Shown in pieces: positions 45,293 through 55,497 of a stretch of DNA of 64,000 bases (position 1 is its first letter; every line of letters starts with the position of its first letter). Source of the DNA: Lepas anatifera (taxonomy: Eukaryota > Arthropoda > Thecostraca > Lepadidae); contig JAOTON010001673.1 of assembly GCA_034440635.1 (NCBI GenBank), positions 959,001 through 1,023,000 on the forward strand. Direction: 5' to 3'. Under the pieces are notes generated by a model that was given only the letters and a program-made list of their open reading frames with translations, had not been told where the DNA came from and searched no databases. A program made the position numbers and the translations under genes.

Positions 45293-46636
45293 CCGATTCG
45301 AGCCCAGTCTCGCCGGTATCTTACCTGAATGTGTCGGGGGTGGTGCAGTGTGAATTCGGGCCCAGTCTCGCCGGTATCGTACCTGAATGTGTCGGAGGTG
45401 GTGCAGTGTGAATTCGGGCCCAGTCTCGCCGGTATCGTACCTGAATGTGTCGGAGGTGGTGCAGTGTGAATTCGGGCCCAGTCTCGCCGGTATCGTACCT
45501 GAATGTGTCGGAGGTGGTGCAGTGTGAATTCGGGCCCAGTCTCGCCGGTATCGTACCTGAATGTGTCGGAGGTGGTGCAGTGTGAATTCGGGCCCAGTCT
45601 CGCCGGTATCGTACCTGAATGTGTCGGGGGTGGTGCAGTGTGAATTCGGGCCCAGTCTCGCCGGTATCTTACGTGAATGTGTCGGGGGTGGTGCAGTGTG
45701 AATTCGGGCCCAGTCTCGCCGGTATCGTACCTGAATGTGTCGGAGGTGGTGCAGTGTGAATTCGGGCCCAGTCTCGCCGGTATCGTACCTGAATGTGTCG
45801 GAGGTGGTGCAGTGTGATTCGGGCCCAGTCTCGCCGGTATCGTACCTGAATGTGTCGGGGGTGGTGCGGTGTGAATTCGGGCCCAGTCTCGCCGGTATCG
45901 TACCTGAATGTGTCGGAGGTGGTGCAGTGTGATTCGGGCCCAGTCTCGCCGGTATCGTACCTGAATGTGTCGGAGGTGGTGCAGTGTGAATTCGGGCCCA
46001 GTCTCGCCGGTATCGTACCGAATGTGTCGGAGGTGGTGCAGTGTGAATTCGGGCCCAGTCTCGCCGGTATCGTACCTGAATGTGTCGGGGTGGTGCAGTG
46101 GAATTCGGGCCCAGTCTCGCCGGTATCTTACCTGAATGTGTCGGGGTGGTGCAGTGTGAATTCGGGCCCAGTCTCGCCGGTATCGTACCTGAATGTGTCG
46201 GAGGTGGTGCAGTGTGAATTCGGGCCCAGTCTCGCCGGTATCGTACCTGAATGTGTCGGAGGTGGTGCAGTGTGAATTCGGGCCCAGTCTCGCCGGTATC
46301 GTACCTGAATGTGTCGGGGGTGGTGCAGTGTGAATTCGGGCCCAGTCTCGCCGGTATCGTACCTGAATGTGTCGGAGGTGGTGCGTGTGATTCGGTCCCG
46401 TCTCGCCGGTATCGTACCTGAATGTGTCGGAGGTGGTGCAGTGTGAATTCGGGCCCAGTCTCGCCGGTATCGTACCTGAATGTGTCGGGGGTGGTGCAGT
46501 GTGAATTCGGGCCCAGTCTCGCCGGTATCGTACCTGAATGTATCGGGCGGTGGTGCAGTGTGAATTCGGGCCCAGTCTCGCCGGTATCGTACCTGAATGT
46601 GTCGGCTGTGGTGCAGTGTGAATTCGGGCCCAGTCA
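45293..46636. repeat. 58-bp minisatellite
   Basis: About 23 units: GAATTCGGGCCCAGTCTCGC, then CGGTATCGTACCTGAATGTG, then TCGGAGGTGGTGCAGTGT. The period leaves remainder 1 on division by 3, so three units form a 58-residue cycle. This explains a minus-strand open frame of more than 500 codons. Single-base deletions in scattered units (for example near 45810 and 45930) shift that frame, so it is not a gene. Confidence 0.96.
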
Positions 46637-46959
46637 CCAGACTTTGCTCCATCTCCATCAAATTCCTGAATTTTGTATGGTCGCAAAATAAGTTGTGTCT
46701 TAGCTTTTACCACGCACATGCTCAAATGTAATTGGTTTGAGCTGACGATCATTTCTAAGAGAATTACGAGTTTGGCTTGGTTTTTGCTGGTGACGTTTGC
46801 CGGCTGCGTGACTAAATGACTGCACCCCGACTTTTGTTTAACCGCAGAACATCCCGTTGTTTGTACCTTATTCTCACCCGCTGTAAATAATTGGTTGCAT
46901 TAGCACGTGCCGACCCCGCTAAAGCCTTTAATTAAAGGTCGTAACACCCGGCTGAGTTG
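46637..46959. other. Intergenic sequence
   Basis: Nothing recognised. Confidence 0.4.
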
Positions 46960-47288
46960 TGCGTGGCGCGGCTCCGTGCCGCGTGGTCCCACCTGCTCCC
47001 CCTCCCCTACTCCGTGCCGCGTGGTCCCACCTGCTCCCCCTCCCCCTACTCCGTGCCGCGTGGTCCCACCTGCTCCCCCTCCCCCTATTGTGCTTGACGC
47101 GGCTCCGTGCCGCGTGTTCCCACCTGCTCCCCCTATTGTGCTTGGCGCGGCTCCGTGCCGCGTGGTCCCACCTGCTCCCCCTCCTCCTATTGTGCTTGGC
47201 GCGGCTCCGTGCCGCGTGGTCCCACCTGCTCCCCCTCCCCTATTGTGCTTGGCGCGGCTCCGTGCCGCGTGGTCCCACCTGCCCCCTT
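46960..47288. repeat. ~54-bp GC-rich minisatellite
   Basis: About seven units: GCGCGGCTCCGTGCCGCGTG, then GTCCCACCTGCTCCCC, then a variable TCCCCCTATTGTGCTTG part. The first two units lack the TATTGTGCTTG segment. Confidence 0.92.
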
Positions 47289-48325
47289 CCCCCTAATCTC
47301 GCTCGCCCCGCTTGTGATGGATGGCCGTCGGCGTGCGCCGTCCTCCGACATGACCTGTATTATTTACGTCCTATTCTGCGGCGGTTGTGGTGCGGTGGGG
47401 ACAATGGCGCACTGACAGCGCTGACCGCTCGCAGCACATACCGGCGCTCCTGGGCGCTGTCGGCGGCTGAGCTGCCAGTCGCCGGCCGTCGCCGCCGCAT
47501 ACCGTAGCGCCGAAGGTGATGCAAGTCCCGGTGACGCGCTTATGTGCGGCGCGTCGCGTCCGACGGCCGACTAATTTGGTGATACGGCTCGTAAAGGGTC
47601 TCATTCTAGGAGGAATGAAATCAGAAACTGTTGGGATCCTTTGCAGTGCATTTATTTTTCGTCTAAGTTTGAAATAAGGATCACAGAGGGAAATGACACT
47701 GTGAGGGCTCAAAGGGATCCGTTACAAGACTTGAGATGACGCTCTTGTTTCCTTTGCTGCACAGTTTTAATTTCTTCTTTGCGCAACAAACCTAGCTTGC
47801 GGGTCAAACGGCCTTCAACAAAATGTGCCACAGCCCTCGTCGATTGCGGAGCGGGTCTTCAGTTGTTGAGGGCTAAAAGAGCAGTAGCCCAGTGATGAAC
47901 AATCTGAAGGGCTGGGGACAACAAAGATGGTGCGCTGTTATTATAAAAAAACATTCCCTGCTCTGACGGGCTTATTTGCTCGCGACGTGTTGCTCAGAAG
48001 CGCTGCCATCAGAAGGCGAGCGCATCAGGTGCTCGTACCGAGGCTGTTGGGTCGCTCGAACCCTGGCGATCCATCACCTCCCAGACAGAACCTTTTACAG
48101 CTGTTTTACCGTTTGATGGAGTGAACTTCTTACGCAGTGGTCTGCGGCGCCGGCGATCGTGCCGCTCCGGCTGCTCCCATCATCATCTTCTGCTCTACCC
48201 CCCTCCCCCTGTTGGCACGCGTGGCGGCCACTCGGAGCGATTGATCACCATCTCTGAGAGCTACTTCCGGGGCCGTGGACCAGACGTCAGGAGGTGCATC
48301 GTCTGCTCGGGGTGTTGGGGGGGGC
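47289..48325. other. Intergenic sequence
   Basis: Nothing I can name. A 65-codon frame at 47927 and a GC-rich stretch near 47390-47570 have no family support. Confidence 0.4.
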
Positions 48326-48462
48326 GTTCTGTGGGATGCTGCACATCTAACGAGGTGGTGTTGGGGGCCCGGTCCGTGGGATGCTGCACATCTCGCGAGA
48401 TGGTGTTGGGGGGCCGTTCTGTGGGATGCGGCACATCTAGCGAGATGGTGTTGGGGGGGACT
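48326..48462. repeat. ~48-bp tandem repeat, 3 units
   Basis: Three units with 'gttctgtgggatgctgcaca' then TCTAGCGAGATGGTGTTGGGG. Low copy number; all frames look alike. Confidence 0.88.
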
Positions 48463-49186
48463 TCACCAGAGCCGGCAGTCAGGTGGACCACAATTTCAGC
48501 AATGACACTTTTGAGAGTTCACCAGCATGTGCACTTTTGATCACACTTTTGATAGGCCGTTCTCCAACATTCTTCAAAATGTCGTCTTAGGCAAATATAT
48601 CTTTATGGACATGATCTTGCCCAGATTCAAGGCATCCCAGAGGACTTATGGATACAAAGTTTTGACAGGTAAATGCAAGTACCACACGGAAAAAAACAAT
48701 CTTGGGTAAGTATGGCAATGATCCATCGAATTCTGTTCTTAGCGTAGGAAACGAAGGCTCGATCTCGTTAAAATGTAGGCACTGAAAACCAATTCAAATT
48801 CGATACTGAGGAGAATATGAGTAGACTTAATGTTATGGAGAAACTTTGAGAGATGGTAAACTGAAACGCCTGAAAGCTTTACTCTGACAACACTTGCTTA
48901 TATTTTTGAAGGTCATGTCTGGCGCTGGAGGTGGTGAGAGCATGCCATGCTCTGGTAAGATATAAAGCATCTGGTAAGATATAATTGCTGGCGGCGTCCA
49001 CGCTGCGGCGCTGTCTATGCTTTGTTCAGATGTACATACATTCTGAGTTGGGTACAGAAACCGTGTGTTCCAGTAAGTCTGGAGCAAAATCGAACAGTAA
49101 CCACCATATCTGCAACTGAGATGAGAGCTGGAAAGATTGCGACTGCGGCCGGATTAAATCATGAAACTGGAAATAAAAAATATTTT
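48463..49186. other. Intergenic sequence
   Basis: Nothing recognised. Confidence 0.4.
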
Positions 49187-49201
49187 GCAGGGAGGGTAGA
49201 G

Positions 49202-49772
49202 GAGGGCGCGGTAGTGGAGTGGTCAGCGTTACTGGCTTCCATTCAGTGGCGGATCTAGCCGGTTGGTTTGGGATGGGCAAACCAAAGTCGAAAAAAATCG
49301 TCACGCAGTAAAAAAATGCGCTAACCTATGACCTGCCGGAACAATTTTGGGTACTTGAGGCGAAAAGAAAAAAAAACGTCACAGGGTGAGAAATGTGGGC
49401 TCAAGATACTTTTTTCCTATCCAAGACCCAATATTTACTCTGAACTTACCTGGTTCTGTTTGAAGTTGAGAGTTGAAGCACCAAAATCTTGCTTATGAAC
49501 TAAAAAGCAGTCGAGGAAAAAAGGAGTTCGATCGCTTGAGGGGGGCAAAACATAGTTTTCCCCGAATTTTTCCGTTTGGAGGGGGAAAATGCCTTTTTGC
49601 CCCCCCTGGATCCGCCACTGCTTCCATTGAGCCGACCCGGGTTCAAGGCCCGGTGGCTTTCCTGAACAAGAAGCAAGCTGGCTCCCGAGAAACCTCTCCA
49701 ACAGGGAAAAAGTTGGCGACGCCATATGACCCTGGCAGTTGGTGCGTCGATAAGCCCCAACAATATATATAA
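49202..49772 (+). mobile_element. SINE split by a hAT-like MITE
   Basis: The SINE head (AGGGCGCGGTAGTGGAGTGG... up to 49243) resumes at 49629 with GAGCCGACCCGGGTTCAAGG and the family tail ccctggcagttggtgcgtcg near 49730. Its own target duplication is a perfect 15 bp, GCAGGGAGGGTAGAG, at 49187-49201 and 49773-49787. Removing the insert at 49244-49620 plus one TSD copy restores a SINE of normal length (~186 bp). Confidence 0.9.
49244..49620. mobile_element. hAT-type MITE (377 bp) nested in a SINE
   Basis: It starts CAGTGGCGGATCTAGCC and ends GGATCCGCCACTG, inverted ends. A perfect 8-bp target duplication CTTCCATT flanks it at 49236-49243 and 49621-49628. No transposase inside. Eight-base duplications and CAGTG ends fit the hAT superfamily. 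Confidence 0.92.
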
Positions 49773-49787
49773 GCAGGGAGGGTAGAG

Positions 49788-50160
49788 TTTGTAAAAAAGC
49801 ATATGATGCATGTGAGTCTTAAAACCTAATTGCAATAGAATTGGGATTGTCAGCGACGTAACATGCCTAAAAATCATGCACGGAACACGAGAAAACGTGT
49901 TGCATTGAGGGAAATGCAAAATTTGCAAAAGCAGCAAAATAATTAATCGGTGGAAAGGAATGAGGCACCACTAGAATGGCACATGCTTAAGCTGAAATAA
50001 TTGCATTTTGGAGTATACCGAAAGCATCAGCTTGTTCATTGTTTCGTTCGTACCAAAATTCGAAATTGGTGGATATATAGCTTGATCTATATAGCTCTAT
50101 ATAGCTTGATCTATACGGAGTATGTCCAAATTAAAATCAACTACGCGCCCGACTGACGAA
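49788..50160. other. AT-rich intergenic sequence
   Basis: A short local repeat 'atatagcttgatctata' occurs twice (about 50075-50120). Otherwise nothing recognised. Confidence 0.4.
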
Positions 50161-50174
50161 CCGGTCAACGGAGA

Positions 50175-50359
50175 GGGGATGAGGTGGCTTAGTGGATAGC
50201 ACCCTTGTCTTCTAAGCCACCGGTCCCGGGTTCAGTCCCGGCGGAGCCTCTGAATAAGTCGATCTGATCCCCAAATCCTTCAAACAGGGTGGAGTTGGCG
50301 ACGCCGTTGACCCTGGCAGTTGGTGCGTCGTTAAACCCCAACAATTATTATTATTATTA
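50175..50359 (+). mobile_element. tRNA-derived SINE with 14-15-bp target duplication
   Basis: Same family as 36988-37166: GGTGGCTTAGTGGATAGCAC head, CCCGGGTTCAGTCCC, and a tail cagttggtgcgtcgttaaac ending in (TTA)n. Duplication CCGGTCAACGGAGA at 50161-50174 and 50360-50373, with one more matching A upstream. Confidence 0.93.
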
Positions 50360-50373
50360 CCGGTCAACGGAGA

Positions 50374-50899
50374 CGGGAGGGAGTCACGACAGACACTGTC
50401 TTCTGCTCACACAATTCTTAGTTATCAGAAAACGGCAAGTTCGGACAAACGGAGTAAAACACCAGGTAGGCGTGTCACCATGGCCGACGTATGTAGCCCG
50501 CACGAGAGTGATATGGGTCATTCCAGGACAAACCGTCCAGGTAGGCACCAAAACATTCACCATGACCCCTGATATTTCTACCGAATTTTGTACCCTAGGT
50601 CCCGTATACAAAATAAAAATGTGAGCCCATTTTCAGATCCCAAGGTCAAAGAGGTCACCAGATAGAGGTCATCAAAGTTTCGAGGTTAACGCAAACATTG
50701 AAGCAGAAATATTATTATATCTTAAAAATGGCTGATTGAAATTAATCAAAATGAATATTAATGGATAGAAAACACAATGGGCCATATAAGAAAAATAAAA
50801 CCTTCCATCTATACATGTATTTGCGACAGCACACACGATAAAACACTACAACGGTAAAACGAATAGTACAATGGGTGCGCACCCTAAAATCCTAAGGCC
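50374..50899. other. Intergenic sequence with AGGTCA words
   Basis: Several AGGTCA hexamers lie near 50642-50675. A segment near 50740-50790 (atgaatattaatgga..., ...aatgggccata) is the reverse complement of 57660-57720, so both belong to one dispersed repeat. Confidence 0.45.
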
Positions 50900-51225
50900 G
50901 GCCGGCATGATTACGCTGGACAATATTATAAAACGCATAAGTAACAGTATAAGACGGCGAAAAAGTACAGCGCAACACAACCGCCGGGCCGGAGCCCGGG
51001 CGCAGAGAAGTACGTCGCTCCGCCACAACGGGCGACGATACCCTGCGCAGCGGCCGCCGCGGCGAGCGGCGGGAGGCGCCCAGGCGAGGGAGCGCCCGGG
51101 CGCGGCGAATCGCGAAGTAGAGGAGCCGCCGCGGGCGGCAAGCCACCCGGCCGCGGCGACCGAGGACATGGAGCCGCAGGTGGATGCCGCGCCGGACGGC
51201 GAGAGGCCGCCCGGGCTTCTTACTT
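50900..51225. other. CpG-rich segment next to LINE tail
   Basis: Strongly GC- and CpG-rich, with an Arg/Ala/Pro-rich open frame on the plus strand. It could be a CpG island or the GC-rich part of another element. No domain recognised. It ends directly at a CTTACTTACTTACTTA tract. Confidence 0.4.
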
Positions 51226-51227
51226 AC

Positions 51228-52690
51228 TTACTTACTTATGGCTTTTTAAAGGCGTTCTGTGCATGGCACCTTTGCCCGCCTCTAAAGAAGTGTGTGGGAG
51301 AATTTTAGAATTTTGCTTGAGGGCAAGCTACGTTAGTCTGTTAAAGCAATAGGAGTTATTTCAAGTAATGGGTTGCAAGATGTTACAGCTTGCGAATGGA
51401 CGGTCGTGGCAATGGCATAGCCATGCCAAAGGGAGTTCTTTTTTATAAAATTAGACCCGCAGAGTGCGAAGGTTATCTCTGTGGTTGAAGACCTTAAATT
51501 TAGAATTTGGAATTTAGAATTTTCTGTGTCAGCTACTGATGTCCGCTTGTCTACGTTACTCGAAATCCTCCGTTAAATCAATAATTTTCATACTTTAGAA
51601 ACTGCGCTAAACACCTGGCCAGGGTGCCGCGAATTTACCCTGCAACCCGGAGGTGAGGTTGCAGCTCCCCTCTCCGGCTGGGCAGCCGCCGCGCAGAGGA
51701 AAGAGAAGTGTGAGACGACAGTTAGATTGTTAGTAAGAGTATGAGTGTGGTTAGCATAGAGCCGCAGTGAAAGGTATCACTGCGGTGAAGAGATATAACC
51801 TATTTTAACCTAACCTGATTTCAAAGCTAGCCTAACATAACCTATCCTTAGCCTACGATATACCATTTAAAGGTTAAACAACTATTGCTTAAATTTTGCA
51901 GGGGATCGTCTATGGCATGAATGGTTAATTGGAAAATAGGCAAGTCCTACTTTGGGGGTGCACCATGCACCCTCCATCATATATACTGGGAGGGGTGATT
52001 TGTAGAAACTTCTCTAGCCCAGAGTCCTTTAGAAATGTAAAGAGTTTTCAAAGTAACTCAGGATGGTCGTTACCGAGCAGAGTTTTTAGGTCTACAGGGA
52101 TGTTTTGGATTCGGCAGTAATCTAGCATGGGTTGCCGATGGGTATTGTGCTGGGGACAATTGATGAGAATGTGATAGGGATTCTCTATTGCGTCGCAGGT
52201 ACCACAGGTACCCGCGTTCCAATAGGCATTTAATTTTGTGTGTCCATTTCTGAGTCTGGTTAGAATAACCTCGCGCCGACGACTCTTTTGGTTGGAACTG
52301 GGCCAGTAGCCGATGTTAGGCTTGATATAGAATAAATGGGCGCTGTGGTTTGTGGTCCAGTCATTTTGAATTTGCTTCCGGATACTGTCCTGGAGGAGAG
52401 CTTTGCTATCATCTCCACACCACATTAGGGGTGCGATCTCTCTCAAGTTCTAGGGACTTTTTGCCTGCTCATCGGAGTTTTCATTCCCTTGAATTTTGCA
52501 GTGGCCAGCGATCCAAAGAAAAGAGACATCAGGGGTATCGTCGATACCTTTCTGAATATCTGCTATTACGTGGTGGCTGGGGTTGACTACGTTACTGATA
52601 GCCTGCAGGACAGATTTAGAGTCTGAGCAGATGACGGCTGAGTTGATATTTTGGGTTCGGATTATGTCTAGTGTATCTAGGATTATGTCT
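51228..52690 (-). mobile_element. LINE with RNase H domain, 5'-truncated
   Basis: Minus strand: RNase H motifs CSDSKSVLQAI and VSFLWIAGHCKIQGNENSDE (52460-52650). In another frame, the C-terminal region has ILTRLRNGHTKLNAYW and CGTCDAIENPYHILINC, a C-x2-C..H..C cluster typical of R1/I/Jockey-group LINE ORF2 ends. The stop is near 52048. About 800 bp of 3' UTR ends in a (TAAG)n tail at 51228-51241. The upstream part (endonuclease and RT) is missing. The fragment meets the hAT relic at a short tandem duplication (gattatgtctagtgtat, about 52660-52697). Confidence 0.82.
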
Positions 52691-52695
52691 AGTGT

Positions 52696-54200
52696 ATCAT
52701 CGACGAAACGGCAGACGTCACCAGGCGCGAGCAGGCATCGTTCTGCTTCCGTTTCGTCGACGATGACCTAATCATCTACGAAGCATTTCTTGGCCTATAT
52801 GAGCTCCCTGACACTAGGGCAACCACGCTGCATGCAGTCCTTAAGGATGTGCTCACCCGGTGCCAGCTCGACAGCAGCAAGCTCCGCGCCCAATGCTACA
52901 ATGGCGCCAGCAACATGTCCGGCTGCTTTAACGGTGAGCTTTACCGGCATAAATACGCGGTTACATTATTTATTGTGATGAACATGCCAACCCCGGCTAA
53001 AAAAACTGATTTGGAAGAAAAACACAGTCATTATGTGACTAAAGCCCGAAATGTAGGAGAAGTGAAATTGTCGGCCGTTGATTCCTTGTAAATAGCATCA
53101 TGTTTGCTTAACATGCCATTGTGCTTATTTCGCTCTTTAATTGTTCCACAAAATATATCAAGAACACTCCACACAGAAAATAACAATGTGTCAATTTTTA
53201 GGTCTCTCTGCAAGCCGTGGTGAAAGCTGAGAAGCCGGCTGCTGTGTTCGTACACTGCGCCGCACACCGCCTAAACCTTGTGGTGCAAGACTCGTTCACC
53301 ACGATCAGGGAGCTTAGCGATGTTCTTCATCAGTTGGGTCGCCCAGTGGAGTTTGTCCGTGACTCGCCAAAACGGCTGGCCGGGTTTGCAGCCAAGCAGC
53401 CCAGCACAGCACTCCGTCCCTTGTGTCCAACACGATGGACTTGTCGCGAGGCGTCGGTACGCTCAGTGCTCAAGTGCTATCATGAGCTGATCGAGTATCT
53501 TGAGGAGCTTGCTGCTGACACGAGAGCAAGCACCGAGGCCAGCAGCACGGCCAGTGGCTTCGCGAAGGAGATCGCGATTTTTGCCTTCTTCTTCGTCGCC
53601 GCCTTCGCCCTCAAGCTGCTTGATGCAATCACACCAGTCATCAAGGCGGTACAAGGTCCACGAACCAGCCTCCAGCAGCCGAAAGGAATAACCATGATCC
53701 GGGCGCTACAGGAGAGCCTTGCCGGGCAGCGCAACCGCTTCGATAGCTTCTGGGAGCAAGTGACTCAGGACGCCAAGGATGCCGGCGCAGATGAACCGAT
53801 TCTGCCTCGCGCAAGACGGCCGCCGAGACGTCTCGACGATGGGGCCTCTCCTCATGTCGACAACAGTCCGAAGGACAGGTACAGGCGACTGTACATGGAA
53901 GGGCTGGATGCAATCAGCTTCTCGCTGCAGACGCGTTTCGGCATGACCGCTGACGCATCTATTCTTGAAGAAGCTGAACGAGCTTTGACGTCAGGCAACC
54001 GCGAGTTGCTGGACAAGACAGCTGCCTTTTATGGGCTGGACTCATCTCGTCTCCGATGTCATGTCGAGATGATGCATGACTACGCGGAATCACACCAGAT
54101 TCCGCTGAGCTGTTTGCAAGATGTGCGCGATCTCCTGCAAGACAGACAGACAGACAGACAGACAGGCCGCCACCGCCCAGTAGGGCACCTCCGACCCTGA
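52696..54200 (+). pseudogene. hAT-type transposase (ZMYM/TTF-like), truncated
   Basis: Seen: DETADVTRREQASFCFRFVD with FLGLYELPDT, then CQLDSSKLRAQCYNGASNMSG ending at a GTGAGC donor-like site (52934). A 268-bp AT-rich gap ends in TTTTTAG (53201). The frame resumes VSLQAVVKAEKP..FVHCAAHRLNLVV, then LCPTRWTCREASV, and runs to a (GACA)n tract at 54140. Known: these blocks (DEstD, YDGAsNMsG, HC.aH.LNL, RW) are in the RNase H-like domain of DUF4371/hAT transposases. The C-terminal hAT dimerisation region is missing. The reading phases on either side of the presumed intron differ by one base, so either the intron call or the gene is broken. Confidence 0.8.
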
Positions 54201-54219
54201 GTCAGAAGCCTCTTAAGTA

Positions 54220-55497
54220 GTTAAGTCCAGCAAGCCCGCTACAAGAGCGGCTGTCCCCGTGGCTAAAAATGAGTATGACCTGGGTGTTGCCTTCCCGTCG
54301 ATGCAAATGTTCCGCCCCGCCAACAAGCTGCCCACTCTGTCTAGCACGGTTGGGATGCTACGATACTACAGCAGCCAGAGGCAAACCAGGAAAGGAGTCC
54401 GGTCAGATCAGGCATGTAGGGAGGTGGCAAACATTTTAACCGCTAAGTGGTACCATGACACGCTTCCCTGCGTCAGCTTCGAGACCCTGGTACACTGGCT
54501 GGTGAAGCTGTACCAGGAGGTCATCCTCGGTAGTCGAGATATAAGAAGGACGGACGGAAAAAGAATAGGAAGAGCGTGGCGCGATACAAGGAGCTTGTTT
54601 CGGAGAAGGATAAGCTCTACGACATCATCGAGGAGAACGAAACAAAGGAAGGGGAAGCAGCAGGGGTGGGGGTGAGCATGGGCAAGATGAAGGAAATCTA
54701 CTTGGTGGAGATGAGGAAGGACAGGAAGATGAAGTGCGGTGGCTCAGTGAATCCAGTCTGGTACCCGACGGTCATGAAGAATAGACGGCAGAAGGAGGTG
54801 GAGGAGAGAAACGGGGAGGACATGTCTAGGCAGTTTCCATTCAGGCCGCTCTCTGAGATAGAATAACTTTTATATGAAGAGGGGAATATGAAGTCCAGTG
54901 AGAGTGGTAGGAGTGGTAACAGTGACGATGAAGATGATGTCATTTCTGAAGATGTTGAAAAAAGAAAGGATCGTAGAAGTTACCGATGATAGCAACCAGT
55001 TAGGCAAAGACGGGGTTTACAGAAAATGTTGATGACCAGGATGGCCCCATGCCCCCCCCCACATACAGGCATGTGAGGCTCAGTGAAAGAAAGGTAAGGG
55101 ATAAGGGGTAAGGGTCTACACGAGTGAGGGACTCTTGCTTACTGAATCGGTCAAAGCTGTCGTAGAGGTGGCCAACTCTTGAATTGGCAGGACCTGGAAG
55201 GTCCCAGGAGAGGATGCTCAAAGCTTTGACGTGGACACAATGCCCCACGTGAAAAACAGAGAGATGTTGAACATGCTGGAGGCCCAGTCCTTGGACCTAC
55301 TGGTGGACAGGATGGCGCAGGGCAAAGTGGAAGGGAGAACCCTCACCCACTACACCGACTCAAGTACCAAGAAGCAGGCATGTCTCATGCTGCTGCCCGG
55401 CGAGCGTATGGAACGGCAAGTGCTGGACTATGGAATATTCCAGCAGTCCCTTGAGAAATTGTTACTGAAAAGAAGAAGGGATGTGATCCCTGCCTGA
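54220..55497 (+). pseudogene. Uncharacterised transposase-like protein, front part
   Basis: Pieces in several frames: VPVAKNEYDLGVAFPSMQMF with RPANKLPTLSSTVGMLRYY, AREVANI-like LTAKWYHDTLPCVSF, a charged helix-rich part (ARYKELVSEKDKLYDIIEEN), VNPVWYPTVMKNRRQKE, then after a gap MPHVKNREMLNMLEAQSLDL and GRTLTHYTDSSTKKQ. I recognise the general look of a multi-copy invertebrate protein with a later FDxTASNTG motif; I cannot give it a certain name. A fragment with that later motif lies 5 kb downstream on the same strand. Frameshifts are obvious, so it is a relic. Confidence 0.5.

Noticed and set aside
45193..46752. Minus-strand open frame of 519 codons
   Set aside because: It lies in the 58-bp array; the period makes frames cycle without stops, and units with single-base deletions show no frame conservation. 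No domain.
47927..48540. Two adjacent open frames as a host gene
   Set aside because: No shared frame, splice signals or domain; part is the 48-bp tandem repeat.
50871..51308. Arg/Ala-rich 145-codon frame as a LINE ORF1
   Set aside because: No coiled coil, RRM or zinc knuckle; it ends in a CTTA microsatellite that belongs to the neighbouring LINE tail.
52934..53201. Clean intron in the hAT transposase
   Set aside because: Donor and acceptor look plausible, but joining them shifts the reading frame by one base and meets a stop; reported only as uncertain.
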